DNA from: Candidatus Gastranaerophilales bacterium
GTDB taxonomy: Bacteria > Cyanobacteriota > Vampirovibrionia > Gastranaerophilales > JANQFW01
Assembly (NCBI GenBank): GCA_028282645.1
Contig: JANQHM010000040.1
Location: 1 to 34,254, forward strand
DNA: 34,254 nucleotides
Direction: 5' to 3'
The first letter of the stretch is position 1, and every line of letters begins with the position of its first letter. Under the pieces are notes generated by a model. It was given only the letters and a program-made list of their open reading frames with translations. It ran no database searches and was not told the origin of the DNA. Shown here piece by piece: positions 1 to 7,482 of the stretch. Position numbers and translations under genes: made by a program.

Positions 1-98
1 AATTGCGAAGCGGGAGCGTTAAAAAATGAAATGGTCAATTTTATTTTTTATAAGCTCATTCCAAAGAGAAATCTGAAATTTAATTTAGAACCAGTATA
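1..98 (+). repeat. MITE-like repeat, type A copy 1 (left end cut by window)
   Basis: This is the first of four type A copies (others near 11567, 30511 and 31053). The shared core runs from TTGCGAAGCGGGAGCGTT through the segment ending TCATTCCAAAGAGAAATCTG. The right end reads AAATTTAATTTAGAACCAG then TATA, which is the inverted match of the left ends seen in complete copies. A 16-codon micro-ORF lies inside. The element stops 19 bp before the ATG of the gene at 118, so it probably supplies that gene's 5' leader. Confidence 0.85.
26..76 (+). CDS. Micro-ORF inside MITE copy 1 (16 aa, speculative)
   Basis: An ATG with a GGAG Shine-Dalgarno at 13-16 (9-nt spacing) opens a 16-codon frame, MKWSILFFISSFQREI, ending in TGA. 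The same frame is intact in the copies at 30597 and 31073, with single residue changes (S to N and S to L), and lost in the copy near 11567. The peptide has a short hydrophobic core (ILFFI) that could touch membrane. Translation is not demonstrated; the conservation may simply reflect recent spread of the repeat, and the changes seen are not silent. Confidence 0.25.
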   Translation: MKWSILFFISSFQREI

Positions 99-100
99 AA
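73..100 (+). promoter_or_regulatory. Possible outward promoter at the MITE right end
   Basis: CTGAAA at 73-78 and TATAAA at 95-100 are separated by 16 bp, a fair sigma-70 fit (4/6 and 5/6). They face the gene at 118, whose ATG lies 17 bp further on. The same CTGAAA-16-TATAAA or TATATA arrangement occurs in the copies near 11694, 30669 and, on the minus strand, 26801. Promoter activity is inferred. Confidence 0.4.
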
Positions 101-117
101 AATATAACAGGGGCATC

Positions 118-609
118 ATGAAAATTAAACTGAAAAACTTGCTAATATTGTTGATAGCGGCTTTTATTTTTATGCAGGGCGGGTGTGTTGAATCTTTAGC
201 TAAAAGAAAAAAGAAAAAAGATGATAAACCCGCCGGTATATCTGAAGCAGAAGTAAAAAAAATAAATGAATCTATAAGCTCATTAACAAAAAAAATCTAT
301 GCTTTGGCTTTGTTCTCTCCTGAGGATAATGAAAAGCTTGTTGAATTAAAGTTTAAACTGGATGATGCTATGGAAGCCAGTGATCACAACCCTGCCTTGG
401 CTAAACTGTACTATAATGCCGGCTACATTTACAGGAAAAGAGAATACAATGAGTTGGCAGTACAATGTTTTCAGAGTGTTTTGATGAATTTTCCTCAATC
501 TACTTACGCAAAAAGAGCCAAGTTTGAACTAAAACACCTTGGTATAGAACCCGCAACAAAAGAAAAACATACAAAAGAGCATTCGGATAAGGGAAAAAAA
601 TACCCTTAA
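118..609 (+). CDS. Probable TPR-containing lipoprotein
   Basis: This is a 163-residue protein. Residues 1-23 form a lipoprotein-type signal peptide: basic MKIKLK, then a hydrophobic core, then a lipobox-like FMQGGC with Cys23 as the likely lipidated residue. A strongly basic patch (AKRKKKKDDK) follows. Around residues 97-140 there is one or a pair of TPR-like helices (YYNAGYIYRKREYNELAVQCFQ), as in outer-membrane assembly or tol-pal-associated TPR proteins. The C-terminal tail is charged and probably disordered. AGGGGC precedes the ATG. The gene stands alone: a MITE abuts its 5' side and repeat B with a terminator hairpin follows it. The specific role is unknown; envelope localisation is inferred from the signal peptide. 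Confidence 0.75.
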   Translation: MKIKLKNLLILLIAAFIFMQGGCVESLAKRKKKKDDKPAGISEAEVKKINESISSLTKKIYALALFSPEDNEKLVELKFKLDDAMEASDHNPALAKLYYNAGYIYRKREYNELAVQCFQSVLMNFPQSTYAKRAKFELKHLGIEPATKEKHTKEHSDKGKKYP

Positions 610-633
610 TTTTTTGGTGACAGTCATCTGAGC

Positions 634-742
634 ATCACCAGTTTTGGTAGTGGTCAGTTGAGTACTGATGCTTACAAGTGAACTCAAGTTATATCAAAAG
701 CTTACAGCAATGACATAAGAAAGGTGATGACCATCACCCCGG
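634..742 (+). repeat. Repeat B, copy 1
   Basis: This segment of about 105 bp matches 3152-3256 in inverted orientation almost base for base. Shared landmarks are GGTAGTGGTC, GAGTACTGATGCTTACAAG, TTATATCAAAAGCTTACAG and TGACATAAGAAAGGTGAT. Shorter relatives lie near 27093, 29161 and 33479. The distal end is a perfect GGTGAT/ATCACC hairpin. Confidence 0.85.
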
Positions 743-749
743 TTTTTTT
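721..749 (+). terminator. Rho-independent terminator within repeat B
   Basis: The stem GGTGAT (723-728) pairs with ATCACC (733-738) around a GACC loop. It is followed by CCGG and seven T residues. It lies about 110 bp past the stop of the lipoprotein gene at 118-609, so the repeat appears to double as that gene's terminator. Confidence 0.6.
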
Positions 750-845
750 ATGTTACAAATTAATAAAAATAATTTACATAATTATTAATTTTTGATATTT
801 ATTGCTTTAAAATAATTGACAACAAAACATGAAGGGATGAGATAA

Positions 846-1373
846 ATGTCTGTTAATAATTACGGTAGTCCTTATACTAACTATCCGCAGTCTTATGCCT
901 ATGCTCCGCCTTATCCGGGACAATATACGCCGCAGCCTGCCAAAAAGAAACATCCTGTAAGAAACGGCATGTTGACTGGTGGTGTTATAGGTGCGACGCT
1001 AGGTGCGTTAAGCCATACCGACAAAGCTATTAATAGCTCTATTGAATCTGTGTTGTCTAAATTTGCAGAAAATCTGCCTAAAAATAACAAGTTTGACTTC
1101 CCTATAACGGCCGGTTTTATAAAGCTTGAAGAGTCTACGGTTCAGAATATAAAAGATGTTGCTAGTGAGCTAAATACAGGGGGCTTCCCGCAATTAATCA
1201 AAAATGATTCTATAAAAATAATAACCGAAGAAAATGCATTAAAACTGAGGGAAAAGCTTGTGGCAAAAGACTTTACTGCATTAAAAGCTGCAGGTGTAAT
1301 CGGTTTGGCAGGGGCTTTGTCCGGTATTGTTGCCGGATGGTTATTCTCTTTATTAAAAAAAGATAGAAATTAA
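846..1373 (+). CDS. Small membrane protein with glycine-zipper helices
   Basis: This is a 175-residue protein of unknown function. Residues 1-33 are Pro/Tyr/Gln-rich and disordered (AYAPPYPGQYTPQPAKKK). Residues about 41-57 form a glycine-rich helix (NGMLTGGVIGATLGAL), followed by a mixed soluble region. Residues about 145-168 form a second Gly/Ala-rich transmembrane helix (AAGVIGLAGALSGIVAGWLF) ending in a basic tail, KKDRN. There is no signal peptide, so the N-terminus is probably cytoplasmic. A GGGATGAG stretch precedes the ATG, and a strong terminator lies 40 bp past the stop, so the gene is a single transcription unit. It is similar in style, though not alignable by eye, to the small tail-helix proteins at 16785-19115. 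Confidence 0.7.
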   Translation: MSVNNYGSPYTNYPQSYAYAPPYPGQYTPQPAKKKHPVRNGMLTGGVIGATLGALSHTDKAINSSIESVLSKFAENLPKNNKFDFPITAGFIKLEESTVQNIKDVASELNTGGFPQLIKNDSIKIITEENALKLREKLVAKDFTALKAAGVIGLAGALSGIVAGWLFSLLKKDRN

Positions 1374-1412
1374 TTGGATTTTATAAAATACGACTTTTTT
1401 TTTATACATAAT

Positions 1413-1448
1413 AAAGGAGCTGGCATGAACCATTGCCAGCTCCTTTTT
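1413..1448 (+). terminator. Strong Rho-independent terminator
   Basis: A perfect 12-bp stem, AAAGGAGCTGGC (1413-1424) with GCCAGCTCCTTT (1435-1446), has a 10-nt loop and ends in a run of five T residues. It ends the transcription unit of the gene at 846-1373. The rest of 1449-1609 is AT-rich with no other feature seen. Confidence 0.9.
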
Positions 1449-1609
1449 ACCCTGGAGGAAGTAATTTTTTTGTAAATACTATGGTTGTGTAAATATTAAT
1501 AATTTTATTTAGTGGTTTTATAGTTAATGTCAAAATAAATTTTTTCTTCTAATATGTTTATCACATAAAGATAAATATCAAGATATACTTTATTAAGAGG
1601 ATATAGGTA

Positions 1610-3130
1610 TTGCTAAATCCACTACTATACAATAGAAATATTATTAATAAACAAAAAAATCACACGCATAACAAATTGTTAGCATTTAAAGGAGATCTTG
1701 AAAATCTTGAACCAAAGGATATTTGGAATAATTTTGAAGAAATATCAAAGATATATAGAGAATCAGGTCACTGTGAAGACATCAGCAACTTTTTAGAAAA
1801 GAAACTTAATCAATCAGGGTTTGAAACATATAAAGAAACCAATGGTATAGGCAAAAATAATATATATGCATCAAGGAATATTAATGCTAATAATGCTGTT
1901 ATTCTTCAGGCTCATATGGATATGGTTGCAATATCAGATGATAATAATCCTAAAAAGCCTATTAAGTTAAAAAAAATAGGAGACAGGATATATGCAAATA
2001 AAAGAACCCTAGGCTCCGACAATGGTATAGGGCTTGCAACTGCTTTAGCTGTGGCACAAAATCCCAAATTTAAAGATATGCCCTTGAAGATAATTTTTAC
2101 TGTAGATGAAGAAACTTCTATGAATGGTGCAAAAGCGGTAAAAGCCGAATATCTTGCAGGAAAATATTTGATAAACCTGGACTCTGAAGAGTACGGCATA
2201 GTAACAAACGGTTGTAGCGGAAATAATACATATAATGTGGAAGAATCAATTCCTTTTACCCCTTTAAATAAAAAAAATTATAAAAAGGTAAATATAGATA
2301 TATCTCACGCCAGCGGCGGGCATTCCGGCGAAGATATAGGCAAAGGAAAATTAAATCCCTTAAAAAGTTTGTTGGAAGAATTAAATAAAACTGATAACAT
2401 TCATATTGTAAGTATTAATGGGGGAGATAAGTTTAATTCAATTCCCAGAAGTGCTAAAGCCGAATTTCTTATGTCTCAAAGTCAGTTTAAAGGATTTTCC
2501 CAGCGTATTAATAAATTTTTTAAAAACATAAGGGAAAAACACTGCAAAACCGATCCTGACCTGCAAACAGCTTTATCAATATCAAAAGAATATGTGCGGC
2601 CAAACACTAAAGTTCTGCAAAAAAAGTTTCAAGACAAACTATTAAAGAATTTTAGCGAAAAACTGATAAATGGTGTTTTATCAAGAGATATGCACGGAAA
2701 GCCGCGAACGTCTCAAAACCTTGGTGTTTTAAACCTTGGCGACGGACAAATAAGCCTTTCAATTATGGAAAGGAGTTCAAGCAAGGGAGAAGACAAGCAA
2801 TTAACAACACATACTCAAAAACTACTTAAAGATACTTTTAATAAAAATTATAGTCCTTCTGATATTTCTCCTATCTGGGAACCTAAAGTAAATTCTACGC
2901 TTACGCAAAAAGCAATACGGGCATTTGAAAAACAGGAAGGCCAAAAGCCTAAAATATCTATAAGTCACGGCGGTACAGAAAATTGTATGTTCGAAGATAA
3001 AATTAAAGAACAAATATCAATCGGGCCAAATATAGAACAACCTCATACTATTAACGAAAACGTTAGTGTCTCTAGTGTGCAAAAACTTTATAAATTTCTT
3101 GGAGATTTGTTGCTGTGGAGAGATAGGTGA
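1610..3130 (+). CDS. pepD: PepD-like aminoacyl-histidine dipeptidase (M20 family)
   Basis: This is a zinc metallopeptidase of the M20/PepD group, which hydrolyses Xaa-His and other dipeptides in the cytoplasm. At 506 residues it is close to E. coli PepD (about 485). The expected metal ligands are present: His102 and Asp104 (LQAHMDMV), Asp137 (TLGSDNGIG), Glu167/Glu168 (FTVDEETSMNG), Asp191 (INLDSEEYG) and a C-terminal His479 (EQPHTINE). HASGGHSGEDIGKG in the middle marks the dimerisation/lid region. The start is TTG at 1610, because the next in-frame ATG lies inside the catalytic domain; AAGAGG lies 9 nt upstream. The N-terminal 30 residues (with LLAFKGD) are an extension beyond the catalytic fold. 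The gene converges on the efflux operon with repeat B between them. Confidence 0.9.
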   Translation: MLNPLLYNRNIINKQKNHTHNKLLAFKGDLENLEPKDIWNNFEEISKIYRESGHCEDISNFLEKKLNQSGFETYKETNGIGKNNIYASRNINANNAVILQAHMDMVAISDDNNPKKPIKLKKIGDRIYANKRTLGSDNGIGLATALAVAQNPKFKDMPLKIIFTVDEETSMNGAKAVKAEYLAGKYLINLDSEEYGIVTNGCSGNNTYNVEESIPFTPLNKKNYKKVNIDISHASGGHSGEDIGKGKLNPLKSLLEELNKTDNIHIVSINGGDKFNSIPRSAKAEFLMSQSQFKGFSQRINKFFKNIREKHCKTDPDLQTALSISKEYVRPNTKVLQKKFQDKLLKNFSEKLINGVLSRDMHGKPRTSQNLGVLNLGDGQISLSIMERSSSKGEDKQLTTHTQKLLKDTFNKNYSPSDISPIWEPKVNSTLTQKAIRAFEKQEGQKPKISISHGGTENCMFEDKIKEQISIGPNIEQPHTINENVSVSSVQKLYKFLGDLLLWRDR

Positions 3131-3151
3131 ATATCAATCACCCTAAAATTT

Positions 3152-3256
3152 GGTGATGGTAATCACCTTTCTTATGTCATCGCTGTAAGCTTTTGATATA
3201 ACTTGAGTTCACTTGTAAGCATCAGTACTCAACCGACCACTACCTAAAATTGTTAG
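3152..3256 (-). repeat. Repeat B, copy 2 (between convergent genes)
   Basis: This is a near-identical inverted copy of 634-742. It contains GGTGAT (3152-3157) and ATCACC (3162-3167) followed by TTTCTT on the plus strand, so it may help end the pepD transcript. A second partner, ATCACC at 3137-3142, allows an alternative hairpin. It sits between the stops of pepD and the RND gene. Confidence 0.85.
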
Positions 3257-3278
3257 TGGCCTATCGAGTTATCACCTA

Positions 3279-6200
3279 CTAGAATTTAACTTTAAAAAAT
3301 ACACTGTACAAAACCGGCACGCAAAACAAAGTTAAAACAGTAGCAAATGCCAATCCAGATATTATACTTATTGCCATCGGCTCCCAAATAGGCCCGCCTC
3401 CTATCCATAAGGGTACTAATCCTAGAATGGTAGTTACTGTAGTAAGTAATATAGGCCTTATTCTTTTTTGTGCAGCTATTATTATTGCATCATGAGGTGT
3501 TTTACCACATACGTTTATTTCAAATTTTATTTTTTCAAGTAAAACAACGGCGTTATTTATGACAATGCCTGAAAGAGAAACCATTCCCAGCAATGTCATA
3601 AATCCAAAGTAAGATTTGGTAAGAAATAAACCACCGATAACTCCTATAGTTCCTAAAGGAATAGTTAAAATGATTATCATTGATTTTCTAAAAGAGTTAA
3701 ATTGCGCAACTAGAACTAATATAATTATTAGTGCCGCAATGCCCAATTTATCTTTTATAGAATTAATACCACGCTTTGCACTGTCAGCCTCTCCTCTTAA
3801 ATTCCAATTATAGCCTATACCCCAATCTTTTTCTTGTTTTTCCAGCCACGGGAGCATTTGGTTTATAACTCCAGCGGCAGTTACATTTTCTTCCAGTTCG
3901 GATTGAACTGTTATTGTTTTTGTCGAATCTATCCTGAATATTTGAGTAGATTGCCACACGGGGGTTATATCAGCAAGTTGCGCTAATGGCACTGAATCGC
4001 CTGTTTCCTGCGAAAATACACTGATTGATTTTATATCATCAAGATTAACTCTATAATTCTCGGTTGCTCTTAATATTATTGGTATTATCTTATCTTCTTC
4101 CCTGTATTCCGAAATTTCATAACCGCTAAGGGATGCCAGCATTGATACTGCAATATCTTCATTGGTAATACGAGCTCTTAATGTTCGTGGCTTATTTATG
4201 TTTATTACAAATTTCTTGCCGGGAGGTCCCCAGTCGTCTGTTATGTTGTAGGTACCGGATATGCTTGCAAGTTGGTTTTTTGTTTTGTTGGATATTTCGT
4301 ACAATTTATCAATGGATTTACCTGATATTTCTATTTCAATAGGTGCATCATAAGATGCTCCAAGCTGTACCAGTTTTGTTTTTACCCTTACATCAGGAAA
4401 ATTATTGTAAACGTGATTTCTTATTTTTTTCATCATATCCGGAATAATTTGATAATTAGTTGTGTTTACTATGAATATTGCGTACTTGGGGTCTATTGAC
4501 CCGGGTGTGTAGGTTAGCACAAATCTTGGAGCACCTGAGCCAATAAATACAGACCAGTTTATTATGCCTTGTCTTCTTTTTTTATTTACCATAAAGGTAT
4601 TTTTTAAATAGTTTTCCAGCTGTGTTACTGCTCTTTCGGTTGTTTCCACGGCTGTTTCTTCCGGTAATTCTATTTCTATCATAAATTTGGCTTTGTCAGA
4701 CAGGGGCATAAATATATTAGGTATAAATTGAAAAATATAAAGAGAAAATAAAAATAAAAAACTTAAGATTAAAATTAATTTATAAGGATGTTTTAGGGTA
4801 TAGTTTAACATCTTTGCGTATCTTCGGCAGAATTCAAAATCGCATACGTTTAAATTTTGTGTGTGGCTATCTATTTTTAAAAATTTTAAACATAAAAAAG
4901 GAGTCATAGTTAAAGAAAGAAACCAGGAAGAAAACAAAGTTATACTAACTACAATAAATATAGGTGCTGTGTACTCACCAACTTGTGACTGAGCAAGGTA
5001 AATAGGCAAAAATGCCACTGAAGTAGTCAATGTGGATGTTAAAAGCGGTATAAACAATTCTTGGGTAGAATCCAAAGCTGCTTTGTAGAGGTTTTCCCCG
5101 CCCTGAACATGTACAATGATTGACTCTGAAATAACAATGCTGTTGTCAACAAGCAGGCCCAGTGCAATTATCAAAGAGGCAAGAGACATTTGATCAAGCC
5201 CCACCCTAAACCAGTGCATAAAAAGAAAAGATAAAAGTATAGATACAGGTATTAAACTGGCTGCGATAAAGCCTGTCCTGATACCCAAAACAATCATCAT
5301 TACTGTGATTACTACAATAATACTCTGTGAAAGATTAAAAATAAATTCTCTTATCTTTTTTTGTACATCATCAGGCTGAAAAATAGGAATATAAAAGTTT
5401 ATTCCGTAAGGATAAGTCTTTTGTAATAGATTAACCAGGCTTTTAAGTTCTTTTCCAAGCTTGATAATATTTCCTCTTTTTTTCATAGAAATCGCAAGCA
5501 TTAGGGCTGAATTGCCATTGTATCTTGTTTTTATAACAGGAGGATCAATATAACTTCTTTTTACCTCTACAATATCTTCCAGGTAAATAAAGTCATTACT
5601 GTCCGGTAATGAAATCAATGTTTTTTTAATTTGGTCTATTGATTCAAAGTTACCGGAAGGCTCCATATATATCCTGTTATTTTGAACTTTTATATCGCCT
5701 CCGGGAATAATAATATTTGTTTGCTCAATTATATTTTTTAATTGCTCTGCCGAAATTCTTAATTCAGTAAGTTTAGGGTTTGTAAACTCAACAAAAATAC
5801 GTTCATCCTGAGCACCGTATATATCAACCTTTGCAACTTCAGGTATTTTTAGGATTTCATCCTTAACATCATCAGCAATATCTTTTAGTTGGGCATAATC
5901 ATACTCTTCTCCTTCAATAGCAATAATGCTGCCGTAAACATCCCCGAATTCATCGTTAACCACAAGGTCAGTGATTTCTTTAGGCAAGAAGAAAAGCACT
6001 TTCTCTACTTTTCTCCTCAGCGCATCCCAGATAGGCCGCATGTGCTTATATTCTTCTTTTATATTTACATAGACAGTTGATACTCCTGTTCTTGAAACAC
6101 TTTCAATATAATCAAGCTCGGGTATTTCCTTAACAACTTCTTCAATTTTATCTGTTACAAGGTTTTCAACCCTATCAGGGCTTGCTCCGGGAAAGCTGCT

Positions 6201-6344
6201 TGTTACGGTTGCTGTTCTGATTATAAATCCCGGATCTTCATTTCTGGGCAGGGTAAAATAACTTGCTATACCGCTTATTATAATTATAACAAGCATAACT
6301 ATAGTTAAAACTTGTTTATTTAGAGCAATTCTAGTCAAAAGCAT
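3279..6344 (-). CDS. RND-family efflux pump, inner-membrane permease
   Basis: This is the proton-driven transporter of a tripartite efflux system, 1021 residues as usual for AcrB/HAE-type RND proteins. TM1 (KQVLTIVMLVIIIISGIASYF) is followed by a first porter domain, a TM2-6 block including SLIIALGLLVDNSIVISES, a second porter domain and a TM8-12 block including VSLSGIVINNAVVLLEK. The TM4 motif is LVDN, where AcrB has two consecutive Asp; the first Asp is kept and the second is Asn, as in many non-AcrB RND pumps. I place the start at the ATG at 6344, because GAGGAG lies 7 nt upstream. The longer TTG start at 6359 would overlap that ribosome-binding site. It overlaps the adaptor gene by 14 bp, so translation is coupled. 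The substrate is not predictable from sequence alone. Confidence 0.93.
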   Translation of the reverse strand: MLLTRIALNKQVLTIVMLVIIIISGIASYFTLPRNEDPGFIIRTATVTSSFPGASPDRVENLVTDKIEEVVKEIPELDYIESVSRTGVSTVYVNIKEEYKHMRPIWDALRRKVEKVLFFLPKEITDLVVNDEFGDVYGSIIAIEGEEYDYAQLKDIADDVKDEILKIPEVAKVDIYGAQDERIFVEFTNPKLTELRISAEQLKNIIEQTNIIIPGGDIKVQNNRIYMEPSGNFESIDQIKKTLISLPDSNDFIYLEDIVEVKRSYIDPPVIKTRYNGNSALMLAISMKKRGNIIKLGKELKSLVNLLQKTYPYGINFYIPIFQPDDVQKKIREFIFNLSQSIIVVITVMMIVLGIRTGFIAASLIPVSILLSFLFMHWFRVGLDQMSLASLIIALGLLVDNSIVISESIIVHVQGGENLYKAALDSTQELFIPLLTSTLTTSVAFLPIYLAQSQVGEYTAPIFIVVSITLFSSWFLSLTMTPFLCLKFLKIDSHTQNLNVCDFEFCRRYAKMLNYTLKHPYKLILILSFLFLFSLYIFQFIPNIFMPLSDKAKFMIEIELPEETAVETTERAVTQLENYLKNTFMVNKKRRQGIINWSVFIGSGAPRFVLTYTPGSIDPKYAIFIVNTTNYQIIPDMMKKIRNHVYNNFPDVRVKTKLVQLGASYDAPIEIEISGKSIDKLYEISNKTKNQLASISGTYNITDDWGPPGKKFVININKPRTLRARITNEDIAVSMLASLSGYEISEYREEDKIIPIILRATENYRVNLDDIKSISVFSQETGDSVPLAQLADITPVWQSTQIFRIDSTKTITVQSELEENVTAAGVINQMLPWLEKQEKDWGIGYNWNLRGEADSAKRGINSIKDKLGIAALIIILVLVAQFNSFRKSMIIILTIPLGTIGVIGGLFLTKSYFGFMTLLGMVSLSGIVINNAVVLLEKIKFEINVCGKTPHDAIIIAAQKRIRPILLTTVTTILGLVPLWIGGGPIWEPMAISIISGLAFATVLTLFCVPVLYSVFFKVKF

Positions 6345-7482
6345 TTTTTTGCTCCTCAAGTTTTACAATATCTCCAGGACTTATAATATTTAAACCTGTT
6401 GTTACTATTTTATCTCCCGCATTTAGCCCTGTTTGTATTTCTAATCCTTCTGCAAGTAATCTGCCTATTTCCACGTTTTTTCTTTCAACTATCCATAAGG
6501 AACGATTTTCATCATAACCGGCCAGTACAAAAACATAGTTTCCCTTTTCATCCTTTAAAACATAATTAGAAGAAATAACATAAGGACTGACTATATCTTG
6601 ACGGATAAATCTGAAAATAACTTCTGTACTTAGACCTACCCTGTATTCTGGTGGCGGATTTACAAGTTTGATTTTTACAGGAAAAATAGTTGATGCGCTA
6701 CCTGAGGTATAGCCTACTTCTTCAACAGTTCCGTCAAATAGAATAGTTGGTAAAATATCGAATCTTACTTTAACCTCGTCCCCTTTGTTAATCCTAAATA
6801 TATATATTTCAGGTATAGAAACCTTGACAGACGGTTCTCCTATAGAGCTTAAAAGCATTACAGGAGTTCCGACCTTAACGTTTTCATTGGGATTTTTATA
6901 TAATTCGGAAACAGTAGAATCCATAGGCGAGTAAAGCTTGGTATAGTCCAAATTTAATGCAGAGAGCTTAACAGCTTCTTGTTGAAATTTAAGTTCCGCT
7001 TCCGCAATTTCTGTTTGATATCGTGCATTATCCAGCTCCTGTTTTGCTATATGCCTTTGTATATATAATTTTTTTGCTCTTTCATATATTATAGATTTAT
7101 TTTTTTTATTAGATTCAGCTTTTAATAATGAAAATTTTCTCTCTTGCAGCTCTATCATATAAATTTGCGGGTCAAGAGTTACTACTAATTGGCCTTTTCT
7201 TACAAAATCACCCAGATTAACCGTTATTGTATCAATTTTTCCGCTAACTTTAAAGCTTAAAACAACCTCGTCACCTGCTTCCGTAACCCCGGCAAAGCGT
7301 TTAAATTCTATGTTTGAAAATTCTTTTAATTCAATATAATTTACAGAACGATAAAGTTTTGCTTCTATTTTTTTCAGAGGCTTAAAAAATTCTCGTAGAA
7401 ACGTGTTGCTTATTATAAAGATTAAAATAATTAATAAAAACAAAAATAAATTTGTTTTATTTATAAATGATTTTATTTTCAT
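6331..7482 (-). CDS. HlyD/AcrA-type membrane fusion protein (efflux adaptor)
   Basis: This is the periplasmic adaptor linking the RND pump to the TolC-like channel, 383 residues. Residues about 11-30 form an N-terminal membrane anchor (NLFLFLLIILIFIISNTF). A biotinyl-lipoyl-like half follows (VSFKVSGKIDTITVNLGDF, residues about 74-110), then an alpha-helical hairpin of about 80 residues rich in Glu/Lys/Ala (ERKFSLLKAESNKK to LSALNLDY). The second lipoyl half (YSPMDSTVSELYKNPNENV) and beta-barrel domains (KVSIPEIYIF, GTVEEVGYTSGSAS) complete it. There is no lipobox, so it is anchored by the uncleaved helix. It overlaps the TolC-fusion gene by 4 bp (ATGA) upstream and the RND gene by 14 bp downstream. 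Confidence 0.92.
   Translation of the reverse strand: MKIKSFINKTNLFLFLLIILIFIISNTFLREFFKPLKKIEAKLYRSVNYIELKEFSNIEFKRFAGVTEAGDEVVLSFKVSGKIDTITVNLGDFVRKGQLVVTLDPQIYMIELQERKFSLLKAESNKKNKSIIYERAKKLYIQRHIAKQELDNARYQTEIAEAELKFQQEAVKLSALNLDYTKLYSPMDSTVSELYKNPNENVKVGTPVMLLSSIGEPSVKVSIPEIYIFRINKGDEVKVRFDILPTILFDGTVEEVGYTSGSASTIFPVKIKLVNPPPEYRVGLSTEVIFRFIRQDIVSPYVISSNYVLKDEKGNYVFVLAGYDENRSLWIVERKNVEIGRLLAEGLEIQTGLNAGDKIVTTGLNIISPGDIVKLEEQKNAFD

Noticed and set aside
6345-6359. Longer RND start at TTG 6359
   Set aside because: The TTG and following codons form the GAGGAG ribosome-binding site for the ATG at 6344, which is the better start.
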